From: Collybiopsis luxurians FD-317 M1
Taxonomy: Eukaryota; Basidiomycota; Agaricomycetes; Agaricales; Omphalotaceae
Direction: 5' to 3'
DNA length: 60,733 nucleotides
Assembly: GCA_000827265.1 (NCBI GenBank)
Contig: KN834835.1
Span: 9,579-70,311, forward strand
Shown here: positions 48,410 to 59,884 of the stretch, one piece after another
Numbering within the stretch: position 1 is the stretch's first letter
Layout: each line of letters opens with the position of its first letter
The notes under the pieces: model-generated
The model's database searches: none
The model's input: the letters and a program-made list of their open reading frames with translations, nothing else
Told to the model about the DNA's origin: nothing
Translations under genes and position numbers: made by a program

Positions 48410-49720
48410 TCGTTGGATTTCTCACTTAACGTCACGTTCTTTCCGAAATTCGAGTTCTTCGAAGGTCATTATACAGCAACTGTGCTAATACAATTACCTA
48501 CCGTTAAAGTATGTAAAAGATACCATTCTATGTGCCTACTATTTTCTAGATTGGCTTTGAGCATCTATTGTAGTATGCTCGCTTTTTACTTGAAAGAAGT
48601 TCTAAATTAAGAAGAAGTTCCACTTGAGCGTCGAATTCTCCGATTTGTTTCTTCAACTTGACAGTCGTTTTGCGAGACATGGATCTAGGGATGGTTTATC
48701 TCGAACTCTCCGAGGAAGGGTTGTGTTAAACTGAGGTCAGAGTCTTCTTTGTCTGGATGAATTATTGGGTCTAATCCTAACCGGCCTAACCCCCCCAACC
48801 GAGTTATAAAGCAGCCCTAAATTCACCCTAGTATTCCTCATTCGAACACCCAGCCGTCGTCGTTCAAGTTACTCTACTCTACTGATAAACATGTAGTTCA
48901 AACTCGCTTTTGTCACCGCAGCCTTCGCTGGTCTTGCGGTCCCCACACCCACTCCTGCTGCTCGCAACGAGCCGGCCAGTAGCTACACCGCAGGATACAT
49001 TCAGTACTGCGAAATTGTCACTCAGGCTTCCGAACGTAAAGCCAATCCGATTATCAGTCCCCTTCTTCTTGCCCTTGAGGATCCGAATGTCCTCGTCGGA
49101 TCCTCCTGCACTCCTATCACCGTCACTGGAGTTGACAGCATTGACTGATAAGCTGAAGCAAGGTTTGAAAATATTAGACAGCATTCTTATTTTCCTCTAG
49201 CTCTGCTCAAGCTGTGTGCTGTGAGGACAATAGCTTCAGTACGTTCAACCTTTTGGACTTCGTGTTCTGCTCAGTTCTTTCTAAATAACGCTGTCCCAGG
49301 TGGTTTGATTTCCATTGGCTGTGCTCCCATCAACCTGTGATCAGCCCGAGCTCCGTACGCGACTGTTCCGAGACGAGTTTACTGTTTAATCGTAACCCCC
49401 CTGAGCGAATTCGTTTTCTGTTGTGCCTCGAGCTGCCTGGAGCTAGGACAGTCATGTTTTTCTGTAATCGAAAATTTATCATTTTGTTGTAGCTTATTTT
49501 TCATCTTTTTTCTGTTGACGATGCTTGGTCACTGGTGTTGTTTGGGAAAGAGAAAAAAATGGGGAAGATACAAATTATGTATATGTATATGTATACTGAC
49601 TTGGTCGATGATTGTACTCTCAGTGTGTATGCGTCATACTTAAGTGTTGCGAAATGAGGGAGCTGGTTAATCGTATACCGGAAAAAGGCTGATAAGCTAC
49701 GCTTTGACCTTCGGACCCTA
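48410..49720 (+). repeat. Tandem duplication unit with Hyd5
   Basis: This is the second copy of the 46780-48110 unit. Homology continues past the gene, for example CGAGCTxxxTACGCGACTGTTCCGAG at 47803 and 49348 and the CTTTGACxTTCGGACC phrase at 48162 and 49705. Confidence 0.8.
48891..49340 (+). pseudogene. Hydrophobin Hyd5, dead copy
   Basis: Exon 1 follows Hyd4 closely, but codon 2 is TAG (48894-48896, CAG in the siblings). Two cysteines of the first cluster read Tyr. The exon 1 donor GT is AT (GACTG|ATAAG near 49147), and the donor of intron 2 is altered (TTCAG|TACG). Exon 2 (about 49201-49238) and exon 3 (about 49300-49340) remain recognisable (AVCCEDN, GCAPINL). TATAAA at 48805 and the leader element at 48839-48868 are retained. 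Most changes are C-to-T or G-to-A transitions. No functional hydrophobin can be produced from this copy. Confidence 0.9.
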
Positions 49721-51003
49721 GTAACCGAAACCGTTTCGGCCGGGTACAATCCCACGTGTCTCATTTCTCATTTCAACCACGATGAGCTCGAATCAAACCG
49801 AATCGAAGCACGCCCAGCAAAATAATACCCTCTAAGCCTCGTTCTCCGTGACCTCAATGCACTGAGCTGGGTGAATGTTCTGAGAAACGAACTCAATTGA
49901 ATGATTCCCCGCCGTTTGTGTGGGATTTTTTGACTTCACTAGGAGGATGGTCTGTACGTTCTAGCCATATCTTTCCTTTCTATTCCGCAGGCGCGCTAAG
50001 ATGAATTCATTAAAAAAGTAGCTATTGTATCGGCCATCATTGACCATCTCGACAAGGCGTTATACTAAAGGGCGATAGTCGACGGGAGAGTAAATGAGCC
50101 AAGGGAGAGATAGTATCAACTCTAGTGAGCAAAGTCCCTCTCCTTTTTGTCAATATGCTGACCGGTATCCGTAGGATTTTAGGTTCAGTATGCGTTAGGG
50201 ATAATAAGACATCGCTTGCGAACGCGTCGAGGTTCATTCGGTACTCGTAAGCACTGCTTACGTCTGTTGAACAGGATCGTACTGATGTTTGTTTTGAAAA
50301 TTTTCTGGGCCAGAGCCACTACTCTTTTGTACCCTTGTTCTATGTTCATTCCGTTGCTGATAATACTACTTTTTGCGGAACGGAGGAGCTTCTTCACGGC
50401 TCGACGGTACATCGAGCCCCTCCAGTATATAGGGTCGTCGAGCGAGTATGAAGAAGCGCGAAGGCCCTTCGGTCAATCAACTGTGCGGTGAATTGAAATG
50501 TCCTGCTATATCCTGTTTCTCTAGAACGCCCTCTTTTACCCTGGAAATGGCCAGCGCAAATCTCATTTGTCAACTTTGTCAAACGATTATCTTGAGAAAT
50601 TGCCAACGATCGAGATGGAACAGTCTTGACCATGCTCCTCGCCTTATCCCTCCTAGCCGAGACTGTCGACGAGGCTTCTCCATCGGCTTTGCCTTGTCTT
50701 TCAATTTAAGCCAGAGCGTGTGGGTAGGTGAGTACCAAGAGAATGTGTTCACATAGTTTGCTTACCTTAAGCTTTGCCCCAGGGGTTCGTTGTGAGGGTT
50801 TGTTCTATTCGCTAAAGCGGCGATTAGGTCGTATTCGGGCGCAGAAGATAAGAGGCTCCTCTTGATTGGAAAAACTTTCGCCTCAAGTTTTGGCATGAAG
50901 CCGTCAGTTTTTGAGGCTCGTACTACATAGGGATCAAGTGCATTGGCCTGCGATGCAACATTTGTAGTACAAGGTAATACACTAAAGCTGTCCTTACATC
51001 ATT
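49721..51003. other. No recognised gene
   Basis: Short open frames overlap on both strands (50185-50760), with no motif recognised. Confidence 0.35.
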
Positions 51004-52344
51004 TTATTTTCCAGAAAATGTGTCGTCTTCATACAATATTCCCTCTAAGCACAGGTACTGTGAGACCAGTGGATAAAATTGATGTTCGGACAAGCTTACC
51101 ACTTCCTGCTTATTAACGTCCTTGCTTACTGAATAAGCTATTCCCCAGTCAATGAGCTCGACGGAGGTTGGCGTTTCACTGGTCATGGTAACCAGTATAT
51201 TCGGTAAGATACGGTCACTAGATGAAAGGACAAGTGTGAATGCCAACCAAATCTGCCCCTTCAGTCTCTCGTCCGATAGAGTTACTCACCCATGAAAAAC
51301 ACCCTTCTCCACTGCAACGAGTGCCACCGCATCGCACGCAAGCTTCTTCACATCATACAATAATTTCATGAATCTCGGTTTCTTGCCAGGCTTGACTACC
51401 GCTTTGTAAGCATCGGTGTTGGGCAATTCTTGCCCTCGTTTCTTCTTCATGATTACGACAGGAACAAGGGCTTTACCTCCTTTGCCATTTTGTAAGGAAG
51501 GACGGAGCGAGTTGAATTTCGTGTTTCTCCTTCTGAGACCGACCGACTCAACCTTTGGATCCTCTATCACGCCAGCCCCTACTAACTCGTCTGAAAGGCA
51601 ATGGAGAGCTTTGACTTCTCCAAATCGTAAATTATCTGCGTCTTCCGGAGATGATTCAGGATAACTTGAGAGGATTTTGACGATCAAATCGTTTGCGTTC
51701 CCGTTATACCCTGTGTATTGTTTCACGTTCCAAATTCCTTGATTGAACCTGGCGCCGTTTGTCAGAGATAAACGCGATCCGAGTTTGAGGCCTTTTAGCT
51801 CCCGGTCTGCGTCTGTGTGCTCAATCGGATCAGTCAACGATGTTTATAGGTATGTGCATTTGAGGCGTTTGAGCCTCCAAACGAACGAACGAGCGAGTAC
51901 TCACCGAAGACCTTTTTATCGTCAGCCGTCAGCATTTTCGGATCGCTGAAAAGGGATTGCAGCCATTTGGGATGGTCTGTCGCTTTGAGAGGATCACTAT
52001 GTAATTTCTCTTTGGGTGGTACTGGGGGTCCGTCGTTCGCAGCGGGATGAGGAGGGTTACTCTCATTGTGCGGCTTTTCCTTGGTTGGAGGAGGTCTAAC
52101 GTTATCGTTCTTAGTAGAAGGATTATTCGATAACTGTTCCTTCGGCGGCAATGGAGGTCCAGCGGCACGATGATTGAGATTGATTGGTATCTAAAATAGT
52201 CAAATCTAAGCACAAACCAATGGTAGATATTCCACTTACGGCTTTTTCGTCAGCCTGGAACGAATGAGGTGCGGCAAAAACGATGGTGCTCAGCATGCTG
52301 AATGTAAAAGTAAGAAGAATACAGGATTTAGATAGGAAGCGCAT
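51004..52344 (-). CDS. Kinase-like protein with predicted signal peptide
   Basis: The exons on the minus strand are 52344-52240, 52190-51905, 51812-51290, 51217-51100 and 51057-51004, giving 361 residues. The last 42-bp gap is a multiple of three and may be coding rather than intron. The N terminus has a basic start and a hydrophobic core (ILLTFTFSMLSTIVFAA), a likely signal peptide. Residues about 36-125 are Pro/Lys-rich. The kinase-like part has a candidate ATP Lys (IVKIL, about residue 176), a candidate helix-C Glu (FGEVKAL) and a HGDRILPNIL catalytic loop (Asp 306, Asn 311, HGD in place of HRD). LIDWG replaces DFG. The protein ends about 30 residues later, so most of the C-lobe is missing. 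It may be a truncated kinase or pseudokinase. A secreted kinase fold is unusual, so the first exon should be verified. Confidence 0.7.
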
Positions 52345-52364
52345 AACGAGGCATTCAAGTCGTA

Positions 52365-52391
52365 AGATGAAGATGAAGATGAAGATGAAGA
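52365..52391. repeat. GATGAA microsatellite
   Basis: About four GATGAA units lie immediately upstream of the kinase-like ATG, probably within its 5' leader or promoter. Confidence 0.7.
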
Positions 52392-52900
52392 TGGGATGAT
52401 AAATCTTGGATCCACGTTCTAGCGGTGGGTAAAGTTGTGTTTGGTCGATTTCGTCCAGCGATGATGCACGCATGGATCCCCACAGAGGGTCATTTTATAG
52501 TATGCTCGCTGTACGGGGTATCAATTCTTCCCCTACTCCACTCATTTATCTTTGAAATTCGCTGAGCGGTGCTCACAGCCACTTGCATTGCGTTATCTCA
52601 CGGACGTCGAGTAGGTCACAGTGAAGAGATGTATTACGATGGTTTAACAACGCACTGTCGGGGGATAGTAGGAGTTGAGTTGGATCGAAGGAAACAGCTA
52701 ATTTATTGACTTGAAGGAGCTAGCACCAATTGGCTTCATTCCTGTGACGTGAATCATGAATAAGATATTAAATTATACTGGGGAGGTCCAATTCCTGAAC
52801 GACCAGTATACTCCGATCTTATAAAGATTTAATACGGACCCCGGGCATCAAGAGATGCGCCTGATCTTGGACCCTTACTGGCGGTGAAAGGCAGCTGGAA

Positions 52901-53388
52901 GGATTCGCCCTAGGTGGAAGTTTATTATTAGCGTACCTGTCTAATACTGACACTCTGAACGATATCACACCTAGCTCGTACTTTTGTTCTCTGGACATAG
53001 ATAGATGCATCAGATACTCAGCTCCGTAAGAATGTAATACCACACGGTGTTCACTGGCAGCTGGATCACATCCCCATTGCCGCGACTCAGCCGCAATAAC
53101 AAGATAGACTAAGGCAGGAACAATGGTCAATAATACTAGCAGAGGACTGAGGTGGCCACAGGACCCGTATACATAGCAAGATGGGTCCCGATACCGTAAG
53201 CGTCTCTCAGAAGGGCTTTCATCGAGCTTCTGTGACCGACTTTTTCTTCTACATATATAGCTGCATCTCAACATCAGCGACGCATATGAATCAACATTGA
53301 CCAAGAACCCCGAGTTCTGGCTTGCTGATGCTGCTTATGCTCCCCATATACAATGGGAAAAGATCATGGATAACGCCACTGTTTCCTC
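52901..53388 (+). other. Possible exons of an unrecognised plus-strand gene
   Basis: Frame 52901-53025 reads a protein-like segment with FALGGSLLLAYLSNTDTLND and CSLDIDRC, ending at a GTAAG donor. Frame 53283-53388 reads KNPEFWLADAAYAPHIQWEK and ends at another GTAAG donor. No family was recognised and the exons were not joined. A competing minus-strand frame (53274 to 52819, about 150 codons with one hydrophobic segment) overlaps. Only one, if either, is likely to be coding. Confidence 0.25.
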
Positions 53389-53394
53389 GTAAGT

Positions 53395-54678
53395 GAAAAG
53401 TATCCGGAAGAAGGTCGCCGTACACTACTCCTTTATCTGACCGGTGAGTCCATGCGATTTTTGAGGCAAAATTGTCGCCACACTTTCACAGCTTGCTGTT
53501 CCTTGGCAAAATGCATTTCGATCACTGGCAGTATCGAGATATAACGGAACATTTCATCCACCGTGTATGTGTATTAGTCTCACCCGGTTCTTTAGCCCAA
53601 TTCGCTCAACATGGTGCGGAACAGTCTGAGAAAGAAAGGTACTTCGAGCTCTGCCAACTTGCATGCATCAATGTTCCATCTGCTACCGTTTGTTTGACTG
53701 TCACCTTTTCCTCATTTGCGAACATAAGATCTTTTCCCACCAACTTTCGTTCACTCACCTCTTCTCAATCTCGTTGCGTGGCACTCGCACTGCCAGCGTG
53801 CGAAACTTCCGGTACAGGTCTCGACGCCCGTGCCGTTCGTGTCAGAGGTCCTCCCTTCTTTTGTGGGGGTGGTTCATTGTAAGTAGGCTTCATCGGTTAT
53901 TGCTTAGATGTCAAAAAATCTTTCCCTCTCGGGTGAGTGTGGAATACTCCAAACTATGCAGTGTGGCCGGTAAAGGGAGAGAAGAATTATACTTGTCTGA
54001 TGCCGTCCTTCTGTTAGGTTTGTAGGTCGCAATGGTGACTTCTCAGAGTTAGACCTTTTTTCATCCTTTGGCCTTCATTCCACCTCTTCTCACTGTTGCG
54101 CTCCAGTATTTGCTTAATACCCTTCAATGACATTCTTATGACTCGGATCTTGTCTCTTTGACATCCGATATGAAGTCGATTGCCACTCTTTCGTTCATTT
54201 AGATAGGGGCTTTTAGTATGCAGCACAATGTTTCACGGTCTTTTTCCAGGCTTGTCGTTTGGTTTCTTGCTCTTTGCTTACTACGATCCTGTATTCAACA
54301 GCAAAAGGAACACATGTAGCTATTAATCAGGATTTAGTGAACTCCCTACTAGTTTTCTTTTGCCGTAAATAGAAGATATATTGGTTAGTACACATGAACC
54401 ACGCGAAAGCAAGCTTCACCTCCTTGCCAGGAAGATTGTTAGCTTACTCAGCTTGTTGTCTTCTTGTTGCTCTAGAAAGAGTAGGATTATGCGAGCGTCT
54501 CATTATATACATCTATCATTTTGTCTGGATGTATTATGCTTAATCATGAAGGGGGCCTCGTATTTAGTAGTACCAAACTGGTGATCGTCCATCGCAAACC
54601 CTCCATTCGACAACTAGATTAAATAATAACTGGAGGCAAAACCAGGAAAAATATGGATCTTTATGTAGACTGATGAGT
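53395..54678. other. No recognised gene
   Basis: A plus-strand open frame at 53472-53882 has no recognised motif. The rest is short frames only. Confidence 0.3.
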
Positions 54679-55158
54679 TCAGACACCCCGGGTCAATATA
54701 GGTGTGACCGGTAGCAGACAGTTGGGTGCGATAATGCCACCTAAATGTCGAAAAACCAAGGTTGCCGTCAGCAACTGATCAGAGCAGGTTCATAATCAAC
54801 ATTAAGGACTTTTGACTGACCGAAGTTGTTGTTGTCGCAACAAACTGGTTGACTATGAAAGAGAATAGAATTCGTCAAATTCATGTCGAAGGGAGTACAA
54901 AGAGGGCGCTTACCAGTTAGGGGTGATGATGCTAAAGGGTGTACAATTAAGGCCAATGATGGCGTTGGGATCGATACCAAGGGCAGCAGCGAGAGCAGCG
55001 AAACTGGAGGCCGAGACTTGTTCAAGGGTACCACAACAGAGGGGCAGCTGAGTGACTTCGCATGTGATGGAAACACCAGTGGAACTACGAGAAGAAGGGG
55101 TGGCGGCACTAAAGGTGGAAAGGGCGGCGATGACAAAGGTAAGCGTGCTGAACTGCAT
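54679..55158 (-). CDS. Hydrophobin Hyd6 (diverged class I)
   Basis: The exons are 55158-54914, 54852-54821 and 54740-54679, with introns of 61 and 80 bp, giving 112 residues. The start is ATG 55158 (MQFSTLTFVIAAL, signal peptide ending near FSAA). The Cys order is C-x7-CC, NC, the split fifth Cys in the same position as the plus-strand hydrophobins, QPV, CC, then GGIIAPNC. The spacing between the fifth Cys and the CC pair is three residues instead of five, and a 12-residue tail follows the last Cys. It shares the two-intron layout but not the leader element of Hyd1-Hyd5. The exon 3 acceptor was chosen because it restores the conserved GG-x-I start; this is the least certain join. Confidence 0.8.
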
Positions 55159-56189
55159 GATCGTTGACACAGTTATCTGGCTAAATTCTGAGTGGACGAT
55201 ATCTCCTTGAATTCCGAGAGGCCTTTTATACTAATCGACACATCGTTAATCGTTGTTTAACTTGGATCCAATGTGTTAATAAGCCATTTTAAGGCATGAC
55301 CCGGCCGACATCATGCGCCGCTGCACGACAGTATTGACTATGCCAGAACATCGGCAGTGAGCGTACTTACTGAAATAACTAAACCAAGGCTGTGAATACG
55401 CTTGAAGTGAACTTTTGACCTGAAGTGTTACGTAGCTGATCCTTTGTCCTCGTTTCTGATAGTGATAGTTTGGCTGCACATCTTCTCTAATTGCTCAATT
55501 TATCTCAACCGGTCGGAGACTAGAATGCTCTTTTGCTACTGAATACTGACAGCTCACAGCTGCCAACTATGCATATAGTACAGGCTAAAGGTTGGCAAAT
55601 ATGTCAACCTGACATGGACGCCGTTTGGGACACAGCCTGAGGTAAAAAGAGAGGAAGGGCCTTTACTCATCATTACTGTTTGGAAAATACTTACCGTATG
55701 ATTGTGGTTGCATGACTCTCCGATTTGCTTTCTCAAGGAGTAGGACAGCTCGCATAGATCGATCATATATAAGGATCAGATTGGCTCAGAGTGAAGCTTC
55801 GTCATTGAAAACTAAATCCATGTACTGTTACTACAACCGCCGCTAATCCGAGTACAAACACAATCTGAGGTAGAATACAAACTTGTGATGCAATTGTTCA
55901 ATGACTACAATTACAAATGCATGGAATGGAATGCCGGTTTATGTCTCGACAATTTTGTGCCTGATCCAAGACAGGCAATTTTGAATTGACCTAATTCTCA
56001 CAATTTATACAATTTTAGTTACGTTAGCGTTGGCGCACTATGCGTCAAGTGGAGAGTAGTGCAAATGCCAACGGGAGCGCAGTCTTGACTATCAATATCC
56101 ATTAATTCTTTACATGCTTCATTAAAGATTTGAAAACATGCATTGACGTTTTTTCTACTAAGTGTAGCTCAACACCATTAAGTGTATCA
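55159..56189. other. Intergenic
   Basis: No convincing gene is seen between the two minus-strand hydrophobins. A TTTTATACTAATCG-like TATA region lies near 55222-55235, upstream of Hyd6. Confidence 0.35.
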
Positions 56190-56713
56190 TTAAATCTGGG
56201 CGTCCCGCTCGGAAAAGGAGTTTTCAGGAAAGCAGCCAAGGGTAACAGTAGTGTTATCTGTATTGCACAGAGAATACGTTAATCAATCGCTCAGAACTTC
56301 GATCGAAGACGGAAGGAGTGCAGGCATAAATCACGAGCTTACCAGGTGTTGGGTGTGCGACGTTGCTTTCACAGCAGAACACTGTCTTATCACTGGTACT
56401 GCAGGAGAGAAATCAAGGCATTATGAGCTGACGCAGCTGTTATTACTTAGCAGGGAAAGCTAGGAGCTTACCACCCATGCCCAGCGATAGGAATAATCGC
56501 GGTGCAATTGATAGCAATGCTGCGATCTCGAATATTAAGGCCCAGGTAATCAAGAACAGCAGCAAGACCTGGATCAGCCACCAATGCCTGATCAATAGTC
56601 TTGCAGCATCGTAGGGAGTTCGCGGGACAGACAATGGATGTATCTCTGGAAGTAGGAGTAGCGGCAACAAACGCTGAAAATCCAGCAATGATAAAGGCAA
56701 GTCTGGAGTGCAT
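56190..56713 (-). CDS. Hydrophobin Hyd7 (diverged class I)
   Basis: The exons are 56713-56472, 56398-56343 and 56257-56190, with introns of 73 and 85 bp, giving 121 residues. The signal peptide is MHSRLAFIIAGFSAFVAA. The Cys set is VC-x6-CC (CPANSLRCC), INC, the fifth Cys split by intron 1, seven residues, FCC, then LGC. A 12-residue polar tail follows the last Cys. A TATATA stretch (about 56757-56763) precedes the gene. It differs strongly from Hyd1-Hyd5 in sequence and in the fifth-Cys spacing. It keeps the same phase of both introns, so it is a divergent member of the same local family. Confidence 0.8.
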
Positions 56714-59516
56714 AATATTGGGTTCCTCAACATCGTCCAGTAGAGCTTGAGTAGGTTTATATACCTATCGCATTGTTCACCTTCAAGTCACAGCGTGATT
56801 CGCAACAAGCCAAGCCTCTGTCGAGAGTAAACTGATGGGTATAGCATGCACCGCCCACTCAACCGCATCGATCGTGTTTGCCTTGGAAATTCGTGGCAAT
56901 GTCTCGAATTAATCCCAAAATATCAAGTCCGCTCAACTGCAGCTGTTCCTCGAAGGACTGAAATCTGTATAAAATATAGTGTAAGCACGCTCAGCTAGAG
57001 TCATAGATGACAACTATGGCAGACTAGCTGCGTCGACCGCTGTCAAACCCGATGAGCGCACAGAACAGGTGAGAAAACAGTTTCATGAGCTCTACCGCGC
57101 TGTACACTGTGTGTATGACTATGAGCATTTTGCAGCTACTCAGTCCACGTTCATGTGATTCTGTGGTAAGAACGGAATTAGGGATTGCACTTAGTCTCCT
57201 GTAAGCAGAGAACATGACGATCAGTAAACTGATGTATAGAGTGCACTCTGATATCGGAATACAATCGCCGCTGGCGGGTGTGGGCTATGCATTTAATATA
57301 TATGAGTATCGCGCCCTAACCGTGAACACCTTTGACAAGGCATTTCGCTCCATTGAGCGTTGCCGCAAAATAGTATTCAAGAAAGAGCGTCAGAAGCTGC
57401 TGGAGAGTGAGCTCTATCTCGATGATAATCTCTACTGTACCAATTTAAGCACTTCGTATGTCTTGTGTCCGCAGGGCATCTTACGAAACGAAATGCCCCA
57501 TCTTGTCCGATGGAACCCAGCGCAGTGCCTACCGAGGTCGACACAGTTGTTGACCACCTCGGGGCGAACAGGGTACAGCCACTGTCGGCTGCTTCCCCTG
57601 CCCTTCAGTACATAGACTTGCGCTATTGAAGAGTTGAAAAAGAAAAAACATCTGCGAATTGGTTTGTATATATGTACTGATAAGACAAGATAATTGTGTT
57701 TTATCTTAGATTATAGGGCCCATTTCTGTCAATTTACTCACCATGAAAGCGAAATAATTCAATACATAGGTCCATTGGCTTGGCGTATAATTAGCTGGTT
57801 CATTCCGCCGCCGGGCAGAATTTTTCTACTTTCGGTGTGACTGATATCACTGTGAATTGGGGTCCTCGGCAACCTCATGCTCAAGGTTTACGTCTTTGAT
57901 ACTATGTGTTGGGATCTGTCGCGTTTGAGCAGTCCGATCCATGTCAACTTTGTCAATGTGTCATGGGAACCCCATAACCCAATGGGCCACGAGCTCGGTG
58001 GCTGAACCGGGTTGCCAACTGATGAGTCGAGGCCAGACTCGGCTCCGAACTTCCACTAGGTAAGGAGGCCGGAGCCGGTCAAAATTCCTCTCAGAGTGTC
58101 TCTATTACTACTGGTTCAGTATCTTGCTGTCCGATCCGACTCCGACAATCAATTTCGATCAGTACTAAGTTCGATATTTCCTGTATGTCGCAGTACCTGT
58201 GTAAGGTAGTTTAGGTTGCTAGGCTGTTCAGCCTCATGCATCCTTTCGATCTTCCGGTGAAAATGCACATTTTTTGTCCAGGGAGGAAGTGCTAGTTGCC
58301 CTCGAAGGAATCAATTGAAGACGTGATTTTGAATGTGGACTGATTTTTCTTTAATCATTTTCGCATTCGCTCTCTCGATATCTAGGCTCTTGCGTACAAA
58401 TTCAGACCTGACACTGGCTAGAGTATGCTGACTCTTCTATGACTTTGCCCCTTCAGTAATCTATCTTTAGTCTACGTACCTGTTCACTCCAGACATTCAA
58501 ACCTTTGCGTTAAAGCCCTTATGCTCCTCTTCAGACCCAATCCAGTGCACTCAATGGCCCTGAGGCCTGTTTTACTCAACAGTGCGTAAACTCGCATGTG
58601 ATCTGGGGGAGAGAAGACTTTTCCAATTTCAATGTTTATTGAGTTGAATTCTAGATCCTCGAATAGGTCACTATGACCATGTACGTACACAATCTCGGTA
58701 AATCATGGAGTCCGTCAGGTTGAATAGCAGGCTGTATGGACAGTGCCGTATGTTTGTTCAAAGCTCCTCCCTGTGAGGGGGAGTTGGATCATCATAAACA
58801 GGTCTGGTTGGTTACTGCTCCCATCCGCTTGCCAACTGTGTGCGGACAACCTCAGGCTATGCATTGTGGTTAGTTAGTGGTTGAGAGGTATACTTAGATC
58901 AGATGCTGCTTTCACGCGGAAAAGAAAGAGGTTGACAAGTTTTCAGAAGGAACTGGTCCAGGCCCTGGAGACCATTGGAGAGGGATGGTAAGTCTGGATA
59001 GAATCGCGTCATCATTCAGACAATACCTGTTTTGATTGTTTGAGCAGCTGCAGGCAACAAAAGAGAGCGTATTCCTAGGCAGACGGCCTCGAGACTTATG
59101 CCCAGAATATCATGACTCAGGCATTTCTCTGACTGACAATACATGCTCCTGTTTCGTTTCCTGTCCCTCAGGATTTCCACGTTGACATTGATTGCTGTAG
59201 AATCGTTGATGTCAGTCAAGATCGTAATGATCGTCCTTCTCCAGATGGGTGATTTGTTGAGGACCTGCATCAATAAAGGTACGATGTCGGACATAAAGAA
59301 AACAAGCAACATGCATTTGAATATTAAAGTATTACAGATTATAATCTGGAGCAAGCATTTTTCGGAGTTATCCTAAGAAGTAACCAAAGGCGTGCTGTGG
59401 CCAGAAAAAAGAATTGAGGCCATCCCATGACAATTTCGAGCTACGTGCTAGGGATTACGGCCTCTACTAGTATTTATTCGAGGATGTGAGGAGGAGGGTA
59501 AGACATAAATAGCAAC
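56714..59516. other. Long stretch without a recognised gene
   Basis: The largest frame, plus 57214-57615 (133 codons), has no recognised motif. No repeat structure was noticed in the remainder. Confidence 0.35.
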
Positions 59517-59663
59517 TCAAGCTCCAACCACACCCAATATAGCTGCCACAAAGTTAAGGATATTGATAGCTAGCTGAAACCCATCGGTAACGAGTGTAAT
59601 AAAAGTTTCAATATTTTGAATGGTGACCAAGGATTCAAGAACACTGATGATATCCCCGATGAC
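59517..59663 (-). repeat. Duplicated last exon of the small secreted protein gene
   Basis: The same 147-bp coding length is preserved as in exon 3 at 59885-60031, 368 bp away, including the acceptor (TGAAG) and the stop. The frame is open, with only a few substitutions (for example Leu to Phe and Thr to Ile). It could serve as an alternative last exon. Confidence 0.7.
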
Positions 59664-59884
59664 CTTCATTCAATAATTTTTAGAGGAGTAACTAAATTCA
59701 TAAAATCGGTCGGGAGTATTTTTCAAATTTATAATAAGTGCCCAAAACATTCCAAAACCGTACTGTCAAAGAAACAAGAACGAGGGTATCCTCTGATATT
59801 CTCAAGTCCTAGGAATTTAGAACGTCTATTAGTATTGATCGCAGGCTTTGAAGAAGAGAGGACTCATCATACCTCAATCACAGC

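Noticed and set aside
57214..57615. 133-codon plus-strand frame
   Set aside because: It is open by length only, with no recognised motif, signal peptide or splice partner.
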